From: JAKPCT01 sp029553165
GTDB lineage: Bacteria > Bacillota > UBA4882 > UBA8346
Direction: 5' to 3'
Assembly: GCA_035359995.1 (NCBI GenBank)
Contig: DAORZT010000006.1
Span: forward strand, 7,371 to 71,370
DNA length: 64,000 nt
The position numbers were made by a program, and so were the translations under genes. The notes under the pieces were generated by a model. The model had not been told where the DNA came from, did no database searches, and saw nothing but the letters and a program-made list of their open reading frames with translations. Below are positions 50,158 through 59,710 of this stretch, one piece after another (the first letter of the stretch is position 1; every line of letters starts with the position of its first letter).

Positions 50158-50898
50158 ATGAATCAATCCAGAAGAGTGAAGCAGTCAATTTGGCAGAAGC
50201 TCGATCCGCGAAGTAAGCTTCTTTTATTACTAACAATAATAATGCTGGTTATTAAAACTGATAGTTGGGTATTGGTGCTACTTTCTTTGCTATTGTTTCT
50301 GCTAATCCATACTTCACATTTAGCAGTCGGATTTTTTGCAAAAGTATTCTTAAAGTTTAGATGGCTAATCTTGATTATTTTTATGGTAAATTGTTGTTTT
50401 AATATTGCACTAATTGATTTAACAACTAAAATTGGTAAGGCCGGTATGGTTGCTTATAAAGTTTATTTATTGTTGCTAGTAGCCTATTGGTTCAATTTTG
50501 TCACCACGCCATTTGAACTAATTAACGGTATTGAGCATCTTCTGAAACCGCTGTCAAAATTGAAGTTACCAGTATTTGATCTGACGATGCATCTCACTTT
50601 AGTGGTTAAGTTTATACCGGAAATAATTGAGATAGCTGATAATATTATCATGGCGCAACGCATTCGCGGGGTAAATCCACATAATAATTGGCGACGGAGT
50701 ATGAATTGGATTAAAAGTACAATAATCCCCGTTTTTATTGTAGGAATGCGAAAAACATCGCAGACGGCGATGGTGCTTGAAGCTCGCGGTTACCGACCGG
50801 GAGTCCCTAGGACGACAATTAAGGTCTTGAAGTTTACCAAGATGGATTATGCAATTGTTTTTGTTTCATTGCTAAGTCTGTTAGTTATTTTATGTTGA
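50158..50898 (+). CDS. ecfT: ECF transporter transmembrane subunit EcfT
   Basis: 246 aa from the ATG at 50158; a TTG at 50149 overlaps the ecfA2 stop and is the alternative. About five or six membrane helices. KLDPRSKLLLLL at the start and the coupling-helix signatures AQRIRGVN and VLEARGYRPG (Ala-Arg-Gly types) are the EcfT hallmarks that dock onto the two ATPases. Substrate-binding S components are not in the window. truA follows 12 nt downstream. Confidence 0.94.
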   Translation: MNQSRRVKQSIWQKLDPRSKLLLLLTIIMLVIKTDSWVLVLLSLLLFLLIHTSHLAVGFFAKVFLKFRWLILIIFMVNCCFNIALIDLTTKIGKAGMVAYKVYLLLLVAYWFNFVTTPFELINGIEHLLKPLSKLKLPVFDLTMHLTLVVKFIPEIIEIADNIIMAQRIRGVNPHNNWRRSMNWIKSTIIPVFIVGMRKTSQTAMVLEARGYRPGVPRTTIKVLKFTKMDYAIVFVSLLSLLVILC

Positions 50899-50910
50899 GG
50901 ACTATATGGT

Positions 50911-51654
50911 ATGAATAAACGCAATATTAAGCTGGTGCTTGCTTATGAAGGGACAAACTATGCTGGATTTCAGCGGCAACGAGACGGGATTGAAACCATC
51001 CAGGGGACGCTGGAAGCAGCAATCCAAAAAATAACGGGGCAAAGCATTAACCTGATTGGAGCTGGCCGTACTGACTCCGGAGTTCATGCCAATGGACAAG
51101 TTGTTAATTTTATCACCACTTCGACTATTGATAATGAAAAATTACTCCAGGCACTAAATGCAGTTCTTCCAGCAGATATTCTGGTTAAAGCAGTCGATGA
51201 CGTCCCGCTGGAGTTTCATGCCAGGTTTGCAGCAAAGACTAAAACTTATTCTTATCGAATTCATAATGAGCGACTGCGTCCGTTATTTAACCGCAATTTT
51301 GTGTATCATTACAAACATTTACTCGATCTTGATTTAATGGTTCAAGCGGCGCAGTTGCTGGTTGGTACCCATGATTTTAAAAGTTTTCAAGCGGTAGGTT
51401 CATCAGTAAAATCGACAGTTAGGACAATTTATTTTTGTGAATTGACCAGGCAAGGTCCGGAGATAAAACTGTTGATTAATGCCAATGGTTTTCTCTATCA
51501 TATGGTAAGAAATATAGTCGGTACATTGATTTTGGTTGGTACCAAACGAATTAATTTGAATGAGGTTGAACAGATATTAGCTGCGAAAGACCGTAGTTTA
51601 GCTGGCGCAACAGCTCCAGCCTGCGGATTATGTTTAGAAGAGGTAAAGTATTAG
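50911..51654 (+). CDS. truA: tRNA pseudouridine(38-40) synthase
   Basis: 247 aa. The catalytic aspartate is in GAGRTDSGVHANGQVVNF (near residues 50-67); other motifs are YEGTNYAGFQRQ and FLYHMVRNIVGTL. It makes pseudouridine at positions 38-40 of the tRNA anticodon arm. TGAGGACTATATGGT precedes the ATG. It ends the ecf-truA group; the usual next genes rplM-rpsI are absent here. Confidence 0.97.
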   Translation: MNKRNIKLVLAYEGTNYAGFQRQRDGIETIQGTLEAAIQKITGQSINLIGAGRTDSGVHANGQVVNFITTSTIDNEKLLQALNAVLPADILVKAVDDVPLEFHARFAAKTKTYSYRIHNERLRPLFNRNFVYHYKHLLDLDLMVQAAQLLVGTHDFKSFQAVGSSVKSTVRTIYFCELTRQGPEIKLLINANGFLYHMVRNIVGTLILVGTKRINLNEVEQILAAKDRSLAGATAPACGLCLEEVKY

Positions 51655-51697
51655 TTAAGATTTGAGTAATTAGATAGAGGTTTACATAGGAGTAATT

Positions 51698-53881
51698 ATG
51701 CATAAGGTTGTTAGCAATGTATTTTTGATCCTTTGTTTGTTGGTAATGGTATCAGTATCATTGGCTGAACAGTCAGATATAGCGGTTAGTTTCGAAGTTC
51801 GGCCTATCGTGGTGATTGTTGCCGATAAACTTGATAGTATGGAATTGTTTAATTCCCAATTGCCAGGGGTCAGACGTTTATTGTCAGAAAGCGCTTGTGG
51901 GTTGATGGTGATCCGTTCGGCCTCGGGTTACACCAATTCCGGAAGTGGTTTTCTAACGTTAGGTTCAGGCGAACGAAGTGGAGCTCCTAACAGATTTAAC
52001 GGCGCCTATAGTGTTAATCAAAAAATTGGGGCAAACAATGCCGCCGATTATTTAAAGTGGATTAACGGCAGTGATCTGGAGCTTGAAGATCATAATATTG
52101 TTATCCCTGAAATTGGAGCTGCAAAACTGTTAGCAGAGCAGAATCAACGCAAAGTAGTCCCGGGCCTGTTGGGAAGTTTATTTAATGCCAATGGCTGGGA
52201 GACTGTATTAATTGGGAATAGTGACAATTCTTATAATACCAACCGCCTTGGCGGGTGGTTACTGATGAATGGGAACGGTATTGTTTCGACCGGTAGTATT
52301 GGTAAATCAATCAATGAAATTAACACTCAATTCCCTTATTTAATTCATTTTGATAATGAACAGTCGTTTGAGAAGATTAAACAATTTATTGCGTCCAGAA
52401 GATTGGTTGTAGTTGATTTTGGTGACTTTTTTCGGTTAAATGGTTTCCGGGAAGAGGTTTTACCAGCGCAATTTGGTTTATTGAAACAACAAGTCTGGAA
52501 GCGGTTTGACCAATTAATCAATGCTATTCTTGACACTTGGTCGCGGGATGAAATTGATTTGATTATTATCAGTCCCTCGCTTTCAAATGAGAGTTGGCGG
52601 GCCAAAAGATGGTTGACACCATTCATTATCCGTTCGCAAAATTATGATCCGGGAATCTTAAAATCGCGAACTACTAAGTGGGATGGTCTGGTTACCAATA
52701 TTGATTTTCTTCCGACAATCAGTGATTTAGCAGGGATTAATTCAGATCTTAATTTTCCGGGAAGAAAAGTTGAACTAACTGTAGACCAAGTCGAAAATAA
52801 ACTCAATTATTTAACAGCGCTTAATCAACGGTTGAACTCGGTCCTAAACATTCAACGGACGGTTATTGATGGTTATCTTGGTATAATCATATCATTCTGG
52901 GTTCTGTTTATTTTGGGATTAGTTTTAAGAAAAAACTCACTTGTTAATAAGTTGTTGTTGATTTTGCTTAGCGCGCCCTTAGCCTTAATTTGCCAGCCAA
53001 TTTTGCCACAATTTATTTGGGGAATAGGGAGTTTTGTTTTACTTAGTGTATTAATTGCCGGAACAACTTATTTGTTGTTTAAAAAGGAAAAACGCCTTTT
53101 GATTTTGATGGGCTTAACCTGGCTCGTTTTGGTGATCGATCAAGTCAGTGGTTGGAGGCTGATCCGTTATTCAGCACTTGGCTATAGTCCGGCAGCAGGT
53201 TCGCGATTTTATGGGATTGGTAACGAATTTATGGGGATATTTTTAGCAGTGTCTTTGATTTTAGCCCATCTATTAAATAAAGAGCGTAAATTATTTTGGA
53301 TAACACCGGTGATCTTGATTAGTTCAACACTAATCCTAGGTTCTCCAAATTGGGGGACCAACTTTGGCGGGATATTAGCCGCAGTGATTGGATTTTCATT
53401 CTATCTGATTAAATTGTATGAATGGAAGTTAAATTACCGTAAGGTTTTGTTAGGTCTATTGATTGGTGCAATCGTGATTTTGCTATTTGGTTGGTGGGAT
53501 TTATCAAGACCGGTGGCTGAACAGACTCATGTTGGAAGATTTTTTGGATTATTGGTTAAGGGAGAATTTGCTGATATTGGCTTAGTATTGACAAGGAAAT
53601 TAGGGATGAATTTGCGTTTGTTTATGGTTAGTTCCTGGACGAAAATTGTTCTTTTGGCATTGGGGATAATAATTTTGCTCTACAAGTTTTTTAGAAAAAG
53701 AATGCCTCTTGAAGTAGATGATGTAATTTGGCAAGGGATTTTGGCTTCGGGGATCGCAGCAGCAGTATTCAATGATTCGGGCGTTGTAGCATTGGGGACA
53801 TGTTTGGCGGTTGGATTTACTTTTAGGTTATACCAATTAAATCTGAGCAATTATAGCCCCAATAATAAATCCTTGATCTAA
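51698..53881 (+). CDS. large membrane protein: alkaline-phosphatase-superfamily-like exterior domain plus C-terminal membrane helices
   Basis: 727 aa. A signal peptide or anchor (1-23) precedes an exported domain (about 30-370) resembling the alkaline phosphatase/sulfatase superfamily: VVIVADKLDSM at its start, SGSGFLTLGSGERSG, and near its end LTPFIIRS and DGLVTNIDFLPTISDLAGI. About ten membrane helices follow from about residue 390, with conserved-looking YSPAAGSRFYGIGNEFMG (near 495-515) and NWGTNFGG. I recall similar hypothetical proteins in Gram-positives without defined function. The last codons lie within a terminator stem. Confidence 0.75.
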   Translation: MHKVVSNVFLILCLLVMVSVSLAEQSDIAVSFEVRPIVVIVADKLDSMELFNSQLPGVRRLLSESACGLMVIRSASGYTNSGSGFLTLGSGERSGAPNRFNGAYSVNQKIGANNAADYLKWINGSDLELEDHNIVIPEIGAAKLLAEQNQRKVVPGLLGSLFNANGWETVLIGNSDNSYNTNRLGGWLLMNGNGIVSTGSIGKSINEINTQFPYLIHFDNEQSFEKIKQFIASRRLVVVDFGDFFRLNGFREEVLPAQFGLLKQQVWKRFDQLINAILDTWSRDEIDLIIISPSLSNESWRAKRWLTPFIIRSQNYDPGILKSRTTKWDGLVTNIDFLPTISDLAGINSDLNFPGRKVELTVDQVENKLNYLTALNQRLNSVLNIQRTVIDGYLGIIISFWVLFILGLVLRKNSLVNKLLLILLSAPLALICQPILPQFIWGIGSFVLLSVLIAGTTYLLFKKEKRLLILMGLTWLVLVIDQVSGWRLIRYSALGYSPAAGSRFYGIGNEFMGIFLAVSLILAHLLNKERKLFWITPVILISSTLILGSPNWGTNFGGILAAVIGFSFYLIKLYEWKLNYRKVLLGLLIGAIVILLFGWWDLSRPVAEQTHVGRFFGLLVKGEFADIGLVLTRKLGMNLRLFMVSSWTKIVLLALGIIILLYKFFRKRMPLEVDDVIWQGILASGIAAAVFNDSGVVALGTCLAVGFTFRLYQLNLSNYSPNNKSLI

Positions 53882-53899
53882 CTAAGATCAAGGATTTTT
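53867..53899. terminator. bidirectional terminator between convergent genes
   Basis: AAATCCTTGATCT / AGATCAAGGATTT, perfect 13-nt arms with a 5-nt loop. T-runs on one side and A-runs on the other serve both the plus-strand phosphatase-like gene, whose stop is in the loop, and the minus-strand GH57 gene. Confidence 0.88.
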
Positions 53900-53907
53900 A
53901 ATTGAAG

Positions 53908-55536
53908 TTAAACTAGAGTTGCGGCTACTTCCGGTTGTAAGGCCCGGGTAGAGAGATTCGGATTATAGATTTGATAGTTGATATTAGGAAAGATATTATC
54001 TTTATGCTCCAGTTCTCCAAGATAACCTAATTCAATCCGATTGTATTTGATCTGATCATAAAGCTGATTGAAGCGGTTGATGTGAATTTTAGTCCTTTTA
54101 ACTGCATATTCAACCATTGTACCGGTCTTCATAATGAACGCCCAGTCACTGCTTTGTAACAGCAGTAATTCACGAGCTGCTTGATTTAAGGCCCGGCGTA
54201 AATCGCCGGAGGCATTGGGATAATTCATTGCCAGTTCGACCATCCGATCAGCTGCTTTATGTAAATGACGATAGATCCAGTCATTACTGCCTTCAAGCCA
54301 AACTTCATTATATCCTTTATAGCCCCAACTGGACATTGATGGTACTGATACCTGATTTTTAGGGAACATCTCCAGATAGTCGGCAGGTGAAATCAGTCTA
54401 ATTGTATTTTGGTCAAAAGTAATTTTGCGGATTAGGAAATCTAACCACATTGGGCCTTCAAACCACCAATGGCCAAATAATTCGGCATCATAAGGAGAGA
54501 CGACGATTGGTGGCCGATCAATTATTGAAGCGATATACTCGATCTGCTTCTCACGGTTAAACATGAAGTTACCGGCATGAGTAGCGGCGCGTTCACGGGC
54601 AATCCAGATATTATAAGGATGTTTATCCATTGTTCTTCCGGTTATTCGGAAGTATTTGATACCTGTTTGTACTCTGATTCCGCTACTGGGCAGATAAGGT
54701 CTGATATAGTCATATTCCAGATCATAACCGATATCACGATAAAATTCACGGTAGAATGGGTCACCAGGATATCCTTCATCAGCGCTCCATACCTGTTTTG
54801 ATGACTCAAGATCCCGACCAAAGGCAGCAACACCTGATGGGCAGTAAATGGGTGCGAAAACTCCATATTTGGGGCGTGGTGACGCATGTAATATTCCATG
54901 AGCATCGGTGAAGAAAAATCTGATACCGTTCTCCCGGAGAATTTCATCGACACCAGGCTGATAGCCGCATTCCGGGAGCCAAATTCCCCTTGGAGGCCTG
55001 CCAAAAGCCTTAATATGACTTTGAACTGCTGTTACTACTTGGGCTTTGATTGCAGTTTGGTTGATCATTAAGGGCATAAAGCCATGGGTGGCACCGCAGG
55101 TTATCAGTTCTAAATTCCCGGCTTCCATCAGCTCTTTGAACGCTAATGTTAGATCACAGCGGTATTTTTCAGCAAAGAAATAATGGCAAAAACGGTAATG
55201 TTCAAGGTACATTAATGCTAAATCATGAAATTCTGGTAACCATTTAGTCCGCTCTACTTCTTTTTCAGCTAATTCGATTAGTTTTTCAATCTTCTTTAAG
55301 TAACGTTGTTGCAAAAGGGAATCTTGAAACATCGCTAACAAAGTAGGGGAGACACTCATTGTGATCCTAAATTTAATACCTTCGTTAGTCAAATTTTGAA
55401 AAACTTTTAATAGTGGGATATATGTTTCAGTAATTGCCTCATAAAACCAATCTTCTTCTAAAAAATCTGGAAATTCTGGATGTCTTACAAATGGTAGATG
55501 GGCATGCAAAATAAGGGCTAAGAACCCTTTTTCCAT
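53908..55536 (-). CDS. GH57 family 1,4-alpha-glucan branching enzyme
   Basis: 542 aa, similar in kind to the Thermococcus/Thermotoga GH57 branching enzymes. The (beta/alpha)7 barrel begins FLALILHAHLPFVRHPE. The nucleophile region is GIWLPECGYQPG and the acid/base region VSPYDAELFGHWWFEGP; FFTDAHGI lies between. A C-terminal helical domain includes SSDWAFIMKTGTMVEYA, as in DUF1957. It introduces alpha-1,6 branches in glycogen-like polymers. GAGGAGTG precedes the ATG. It is co-transcribed with the DUF4912 gene 16 nt upstream. Confidence 0.93.
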   Translation of the reverse strand: MEKGFLALILHAHLPFVRHPEFPDFLEEDWFYEAITETYIPLLKVFQNLTNEGIKFRITMSVSPTLLAMFQDSLLQQRYLKKIEKLIELAEKEVERTKWLPEFHDLALMYLEHYRFCHYFFAEKYRCDLTLAFKELMEAGNLELITCGATHGFMPLMINQTAIKAQVVTAVQSHIKAFGRPPRGIWLPECGYQPGVDEILRENGIRFFFTDAHGILHASPRPKYGVFAPIYCPSGVAAFGRDLESSKQVWSADEGYPGDPFYREFYRDIGYDLEYDYIRPYLPSSGIRVQTGIKYFRITGRTMDKHPYNIWIARERAATHAGNFMFNREKQIEYIASIIDRPPIVVSPYDAELFGHWWFEGPMWLDFLIRKITFDQNTIRLISPADYLEMFPKNQVSVPSMSSWGYKGYNEVWLEGSNDWIYRHLHKAADRMVELAMNYPNASGDLRRALNQAARELLLLQSSDWAFIMKTGTMVEYAVKRTKIHINRFNQLYDQIKYNRIELGYLGELEHKDNIFPNINYQIYNPNLSTRALQPEVAATLV

Positions 55537-55552
55537 TAGCAGTCACTCCTCG

Positions 55553-56602
55553 TTAAATAGTTTCTCTAGTAACAATTGGTGTAATTGTAATCGTGTCAAT
55601 ACCATCTGCGGAACTTGCAACTACAGGAATGTACTGGATGCCATTCGGTAAAGCAAATCGCATTGTAAAAGTACCGTCGGGTCTTAATGTAATTGGCTCA
55701 CCTTGGACAGTGACTTTAGCGTCAGGTTCGGTTGCACCATAAACAATTAATTCGGTATTTAATACAAACCAGAATTTTCGATCTTTTGGTTGATATTGAT
55801 ATTTCACGGGACTGGCCAAACTACTTACGGCTCCTGATCCCATCTCTTTTTCAAGCTTTAAGAGTAAAGATTCAATCAACTCTAAAGAACTATTTCCCTG
55901 ACCGCCACCGGCTGCCCGATATAACCGTTTAAAGTCTTCTTCAATGATCATCCATTCTTCATCAATAACTTCAGAAACATTATCACGGGGAGTGGTTACA
56001 AAGTTAGAACGGACGATTGTGTAAAAACTTCCGTCCGGTTTAATAAATCCAATATCAACGCAGAAGGAATGATTGGGATTGCCTACGTTAATATACCAAC
56101 TATTTGTGTAATTATTAATATTAATATCGAAGTAGTAATTACTGTTGTGACCGTTAAAATCAATTCCGGTAACATCGTAAACTCTAAGTACTAAGGCAAT
56201 TTTTTGAAAGTCGCCGTATTCCTGTGAAATCTTTGACTTAACCTCACTATTAATATCCCAGTAAGTATAAAGCCAATAAGGATCTCTGACTAGGAGCGCA
56301 ATCCGGGTGTCATTGTAGCTGGGTGGAATATCCTGTTCTGCTTCTGCATAGACAGCCACCTTGGAAAGATGTTCGGGTAAAGGTGGCTGAGTATAAATTG
56401 AATCCGCCCCTCCAATGGTGGCTTCCAGATGATGTGATATAGCCTTGACATCCTCAGGATTGGCAGAAAACGGAGGATCAAGAAGCAGGACATGTTCAAT
56501 TAACTCTTCGCGAGTTAATTTTGATGTTCCTTTTACACCCATTGACTTGGCGATTTCAATCAAATCTTTCTTAGTTTTTCCCGCCAACTCCTCTCGGGTC
56601 AT
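55553..56602 (-). CDS. DUF4912 domain protein with Rho-N/SAP-like N-terminus
   Basis: 349 aa from the ATG after AAAGGGGATAACA; an upstream ATG eight codons earlier lacks a site. Residues 1-40 form a Rho N-terminal/HeH-like helical module (TREELAGKTKKDLIEIAKSMG). DUF4912 follows (RIALLVRDPYWLYTYWDI, about 100-235), then a beta-sandwich-like end (DAKVTVQGEPITLRPDGTFTM). Function is unknown. DUF4912 genes are repeatedly found beside GH57 genes, suggesting a role in polysaccharide metabolism or its regulation. It is first in the minus-strand pair. Confidence 0.87.
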   Translation of the reverse strand: MTREELAGKTKKDLIEIAKSMGVKGTSKLTREELIEHVLLLDPPFSANPEDVKAISHHLEATIGGADSIYTQPPLPEHLSKVAVYAEAEQDIPPSYNDTRIALLVRDPYWLYTYWDINSEVKSKISQEYGDFQKIALVLRVYDVTGIDFNGHNSNYYFDININNYTNSWYINVGNPNHSFCVDIGFIKPDGSFYTIVRSNFVTTPRDNVSEVIDEEWMIIEEDFKRLYRAAGGGQGNSSLELIESLLLKLEKEMGSGAVSSLASPVKYQYQPKDRKFWFVLNTELIVYGATEPDAKVTVQGEPITLRPDGTFTMRFALPNGIQYIPVVASSADGIDTITITPIVTRETI

Positions 56603-56830
56603 TGTTATCCCCTTTCTTTTATTCATCTTTAATTAATTACTCTTATAATATTGCCGTCTTAATGCTCTTCTATACGGGTAATTTGTTAATTATCCAATAT
56701 TTTTACAATAATTTTAGTTTCCTGGTCTGAATTTTTATGATTGAATCTGCTAAAGCAGGAAAAATTTTTGGAACAGAGAAAGTTAAAAAGTAGTTTTAAT
56801 TAAATCTCTGACTATGGGGGTTTGTTGATT

Positions 56831-57808
56831 GTGAACAATCGATATCGGTGGTTATTGTTACTTATCTTTTTATTATTTATACAGATTTCTGCAAATTTTA
56901 AACAACATCACGTAGTAAATGATATTAAAAATTTTGCTATGGAGGGATTATTTCAGGTTATTGAGACTGATTTGAATGATGACCGGGTTAAAGAGATGGT
57001 TATTGTTGGAAAGAATTACGTTGGACGGGAACTGTTGTTTTATTGGTTAACGGTCAATGAACAGAATCAACCGGTAATGCTATGGAAGAGCCCCAATTTA
57101 TTTGAAGAACGAAGTATTCTCTGGGTTGCAGTAGGAAACTTTAATGGTTATCAAAAGCAATTACTGGCGGCGACCAATACACAACTGTATTTTTATAATT
57201 ATGAAGACGGTTCTCTGAAATTGGCAAAACAATCAGTACATAATTTAGAACCACTTAATATCGTAGCCGGCGATGTTGATGGTGATTCGCAAGATGAGCT
57301 GATTGTTAATCGTATTGGGAAGATTACTGATAAATACTACATCTGCTATGTACAAGTATGGAAGTACCGCAATGATCAATGGATTCTAATGGCACAATCT
57401 GAATTATTGGGTAATATTCGCGCAATTGCGGCCGGAGATATTGATCAAGACGGAAAAGCGGAAATATTTGTTGAAGAAGGATTGATGTTAAGTTCCGGAA
57501 ACATCCATCTGCTTAAGTTAATCAATAATCAGTTACCAGTTGTTGCCCAGGTTAACAAATCTTTAAATGGGGCTGCTTATGCCCTAAAAGTCAAACAGAT
57601 TGGTGACCAAGTGAAGTTGGTTACGGGGACGACGAAAGGATTTGTTAACTTCTTCAGCTGGGATGGGAAGCATTTACAGAAGGAGCTAGAGGAGTTGTCA
57701 TTTAAAACTAATTTAGTAGATTTAGAGATCACTGATATAAATAATAATCAAAAGAGTGAACTGATATTGCTGGGTCATCCGAATCGTTTATTATTTTTAG
57801 AAAACTAA
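56831..57808 (+). CDS. exported FG-GAP/VCBS-repeat-like protein
   Basis: 325 aa from a GTG 10 nt after ATGGGGG; TTGs at 56822 and 56825 are too close to that site. An N-terminal hydrophobic segment (about 7-22) is followed by beta-propeller-like repeats with calcium-loop sequences AGDVDGDSQDELIV and AAGDIDQDGKAEIFVE, plus weaker copies (TDLNDDRVKEMVI, TDINNNQKSELIL). It is probably anchored outside the cell. Ligand unknown. It is followed after 22 nt by another exported protein and is likely co-transcribed. Confidence 0.75.
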   Translation: MNNRYRWLLLLIFLLFIQISANFKQHHVVNDIKNFAMEGLFQVIETDLNDDRVKEMVIVGKNYVGRELLFYWLTVNEQNQPVMLWKSPNLFEERSILWVAVGNFNGYQKQLLAATNTQLYFYNYEDGSLKLAKQSVHNLEPLNIVAGDVDGDSQDELIVNRIGKITDKYYICYVQVWKYRNDQWILMAQSELLGNIRAIAAGDIDQDGKAEIFVEEGLMLSSGNIHLLKLINNQLPVVAQVNKSLNGAAYALKVKQIGDQVKLVTGTTKGFVNFFSWDGKHLQKELEELSFKTNLVDLEITDINNNQKSELILLGHPNRLLFLEN

Positions 57809-57830
57809 CCGGTCAAGGATGATGTACTAT

Positions 57831-58817
57831 ATGAGAACAATTTATCTCTGTCTCTTCATATTAATATTAAATATAAGTTTATTACTGAATGGGGCTTGTA
57901 CTGTAATGGCCGAATCTGTCAATGAAGAATGGAGCGGAAATCCGCTACAGAGTGAAAATGCTGAACAGCATGGGTCTGAAGCTGAAGCGCAAAGTGAAGA
58001 TGTGGAGCAAAATGAAGGGCAGCGTCAACATGATACAGAAGAGAATGAATTAGAATCAAAGATTAAATTAAAAATCATTTCAATTAATATACATACTGCT
58101 AAAAATTGGAATGGGATTTTTGATTTAGACAGTTTGGTGGAATTTTTAAAGTCTGAAGATCCTGACATTATAGGGATGCAGGAAGTAGACCGCAATTGGT
58201 CAAAGCGTAGTATGTTTTTGGACCTTTGTACGGAGTTATCAAGCCGTTTGAATATGTATCATGCTTATTCGGCTTCACTGGAAAGAGCTCAAGGTTACTA
58301 TGGTAACTTAATATTAAGTAAATACCCAATTGTTCAATCAAGGGCCGAAAAACTTCCCAGTACGTTAGAGACGCGCAGTTTTGTTTATGGGCAGGTTTAC
58401 TTGGCCGGAGCGTGGATCAATATTATTAATACCCATTTAGGTTTATCGGAAGTTGACCGTTATTTGCAAGCAAGTAAAATCGATCATTTTAGTAAAGGAT
58501 TAAAGGGACCGTTAATTATAATGGGTGATTTTAATGCTGAAGCAAGTGATCCGGGGGTTCAAATCTTAAAGCAAAATAAACAAGACCTGCAAGAGATGAG
58601 CGAATATTGTAGTTGGGGAACATTTCGGGCTCAAAGCGGTCAGTTAACGGGTAGAATTGATTACATTTTGGTCTCCAATGAATTTGAATATCAATCTTTT
58701 AAAATTGTTGATAATTATATCTCCGATCATCTGCCATTAATCGCAGAAATAAGTTTAAAATCGGAACCGTTTTCAACAACTGGTGAGCCGGTTTTTTTAA
58801 ATCCGTTTTCACTGTAG
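57831..58817 (+). CDS. exported endonuclease/exonuclease/phosphatase (EEP) family hydrolase
   Basis: 328 aa from the third in-frame ATG; ATGs at 57819 and 57822 are alternatives very close to AAGGA. A signal peptide (about 1-27) leads into an acidic low-complexity linker rich in Glu, Gln, Asn and His (about 35-75), then the EEP domain: ISINIHTAKNWNG, DIIGMQEVDRNW (metal-binding Glu), IIMGDFNAEASDPG, GRIDYILVSNEF and the final SDHLPLIAEI. Members cleave phosphodiesters in nucleic acids, lipids or sugars; the substrate is not predictable. It is convergent with ligD-type genes, with no clear terminator between. Confidence 0.86.
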   Translation: MRTIYLCLFILILNISLLLNGACTVMAESVNEEWSGNPLQSENAEQHGSEAEAQSEDVEQNEGQRQHDTEENELESKIKLKIISINIHTAKNWNGIFDLDSLVEFLKSEDPDIIGMQEVDRNWSKRSMFLDLCTELSSRLNMYHAYSASLERAQGYYGNLILSKYPIVQSRAEKLPSTLETRSFVYGQVYLAGAWINIINTHLGLSEVDRYLQASKIDHFSKGLKGPLIIMGDFNAEASDPGVQILKQNKQDLQEMSEYCSWGTFRAQSGQLTGRIDYILVSNEFEYQSFKIVDNYISDHLPLIAEISLKSEPFSTTGEPVFLNPFSL

Positions 58818-58828
58818 TTATTAACTCT

Positions 58829-59710
58829 TCATAGAAATTCATCAGGCAAAATTTGTTTTAACACCAATAAATCTTTAAAAAGATCGCCCCTTTGTTTGAG
58901 TAGTTGAACAGCGTTGGTAATATTAAACATTGAGGGATGGCAATCAGAAAGTTCATTCCATGATACCGGCATCGAAACTGGAGCCTCGGGAAAAGGTCGC
59001 AGACTATAAACCGAGGCAATTGTTTTACCATGTAAATTTTGTAGATGATCGATATAGACTTTTCCGGAACGCTTTGCAATCTTTCTTTCGTTTGTTGCTA
59101 AACTGGGGAAGGTTTTAATTATTAACTCACCTATTTTTTTTACGAAGTTACTAGTTTGTTCGAAAGAGTAAATCCGTTTAGTCGGTAAATAAATGTGAAT
59201 TCCGGTCGCACCTGATACTTTGGGAAAAGCAGTTAATTTAAGCTCATTGAGAATCATACTGATAAATTTGGCAATCTTTACGGTATCGCTAAAAGTAGCT
59301 GGTTCCATGGGGTCTAAATCAAAGATCAGATATGTAGGGTGGCTAAGATCGGTTTTGGTAGATAACCAGGGGTGAATCTCAATACAACCGAGGTTAATTG
59401 TCCAGATTAAGGTCTCTAGATTATTGATCATCACGTAATTGACAAGATGGTCATCCGAATATATTGGGAAGGTTTGTACCCATTCCGGTGGATTGGGTAC
59501 ATTCTTTTGATAAAAATAATTACCAGAAATGCCATCAGGGTATCTGACGAGCGAGACTGGTCGATCTTTCAAGTGAGGCTCCAAATACGGCCAAATTGCT
59601 ATATAGTAATTCATAATATCAGCTTTTGTATAACCGGACTTGGGCCAAAAAATTTTATCTAAATTGTTGAGTGGTATTTTCGAATTATTAATTTGGATAA
59701 TTGTTTTCAT
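58829..59710 (-). CDS. LigD polymerase-domain protein (NHEJ primase-polymerase, standalone)
   Basis: 293 aa from the ATG 5 nt after AAGGAGC; an upstream ATG at 59794 lies within the ligase gene without a site. It matches the archaeo-eukaryotic primase-like PolDom of bacterial LigD: LDKIFWPKSGYTKADIMNYY, IEIHPW, catalytic FDLDP, the GIHIYLP segment and VYIDHLQN...PVSMPVSWNEL. It fills gaps with ribonucleotides or deoxyribonucleotides in non-homologous end joining. It overlaps the ligase gene by 23 nt, so the two are coupled. There is no nuclease domain, and no Ku gene is in the window. Confidence 0.9.
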   Translation of the reverse strand: MKTIIQINNSKIPLNNLDKIFWPKSGYTKADIMNYYIAIWPYLEPHLKDRPVSLVRYPDGISGNYFYQKNVPNPPEWVQTFPIYSDDHLVNYVMINNLETLIWTINLGCIEIHPWLSTKTDLSHPTYLIFDLDPMEPATFSDTVKIAKFISMILNELKLTAFPKVSGATGIHIYLPTKRIYSFEQTSNFVKKIGELIIKTFPSLATNERKIAKRSGKVYIDHLQNLHGKTIASVYSLRPFPEAPVSMPVSWNELSDCHPSMFNITNAVQLLKQRGDLFKDLLVLKQILPDEFL

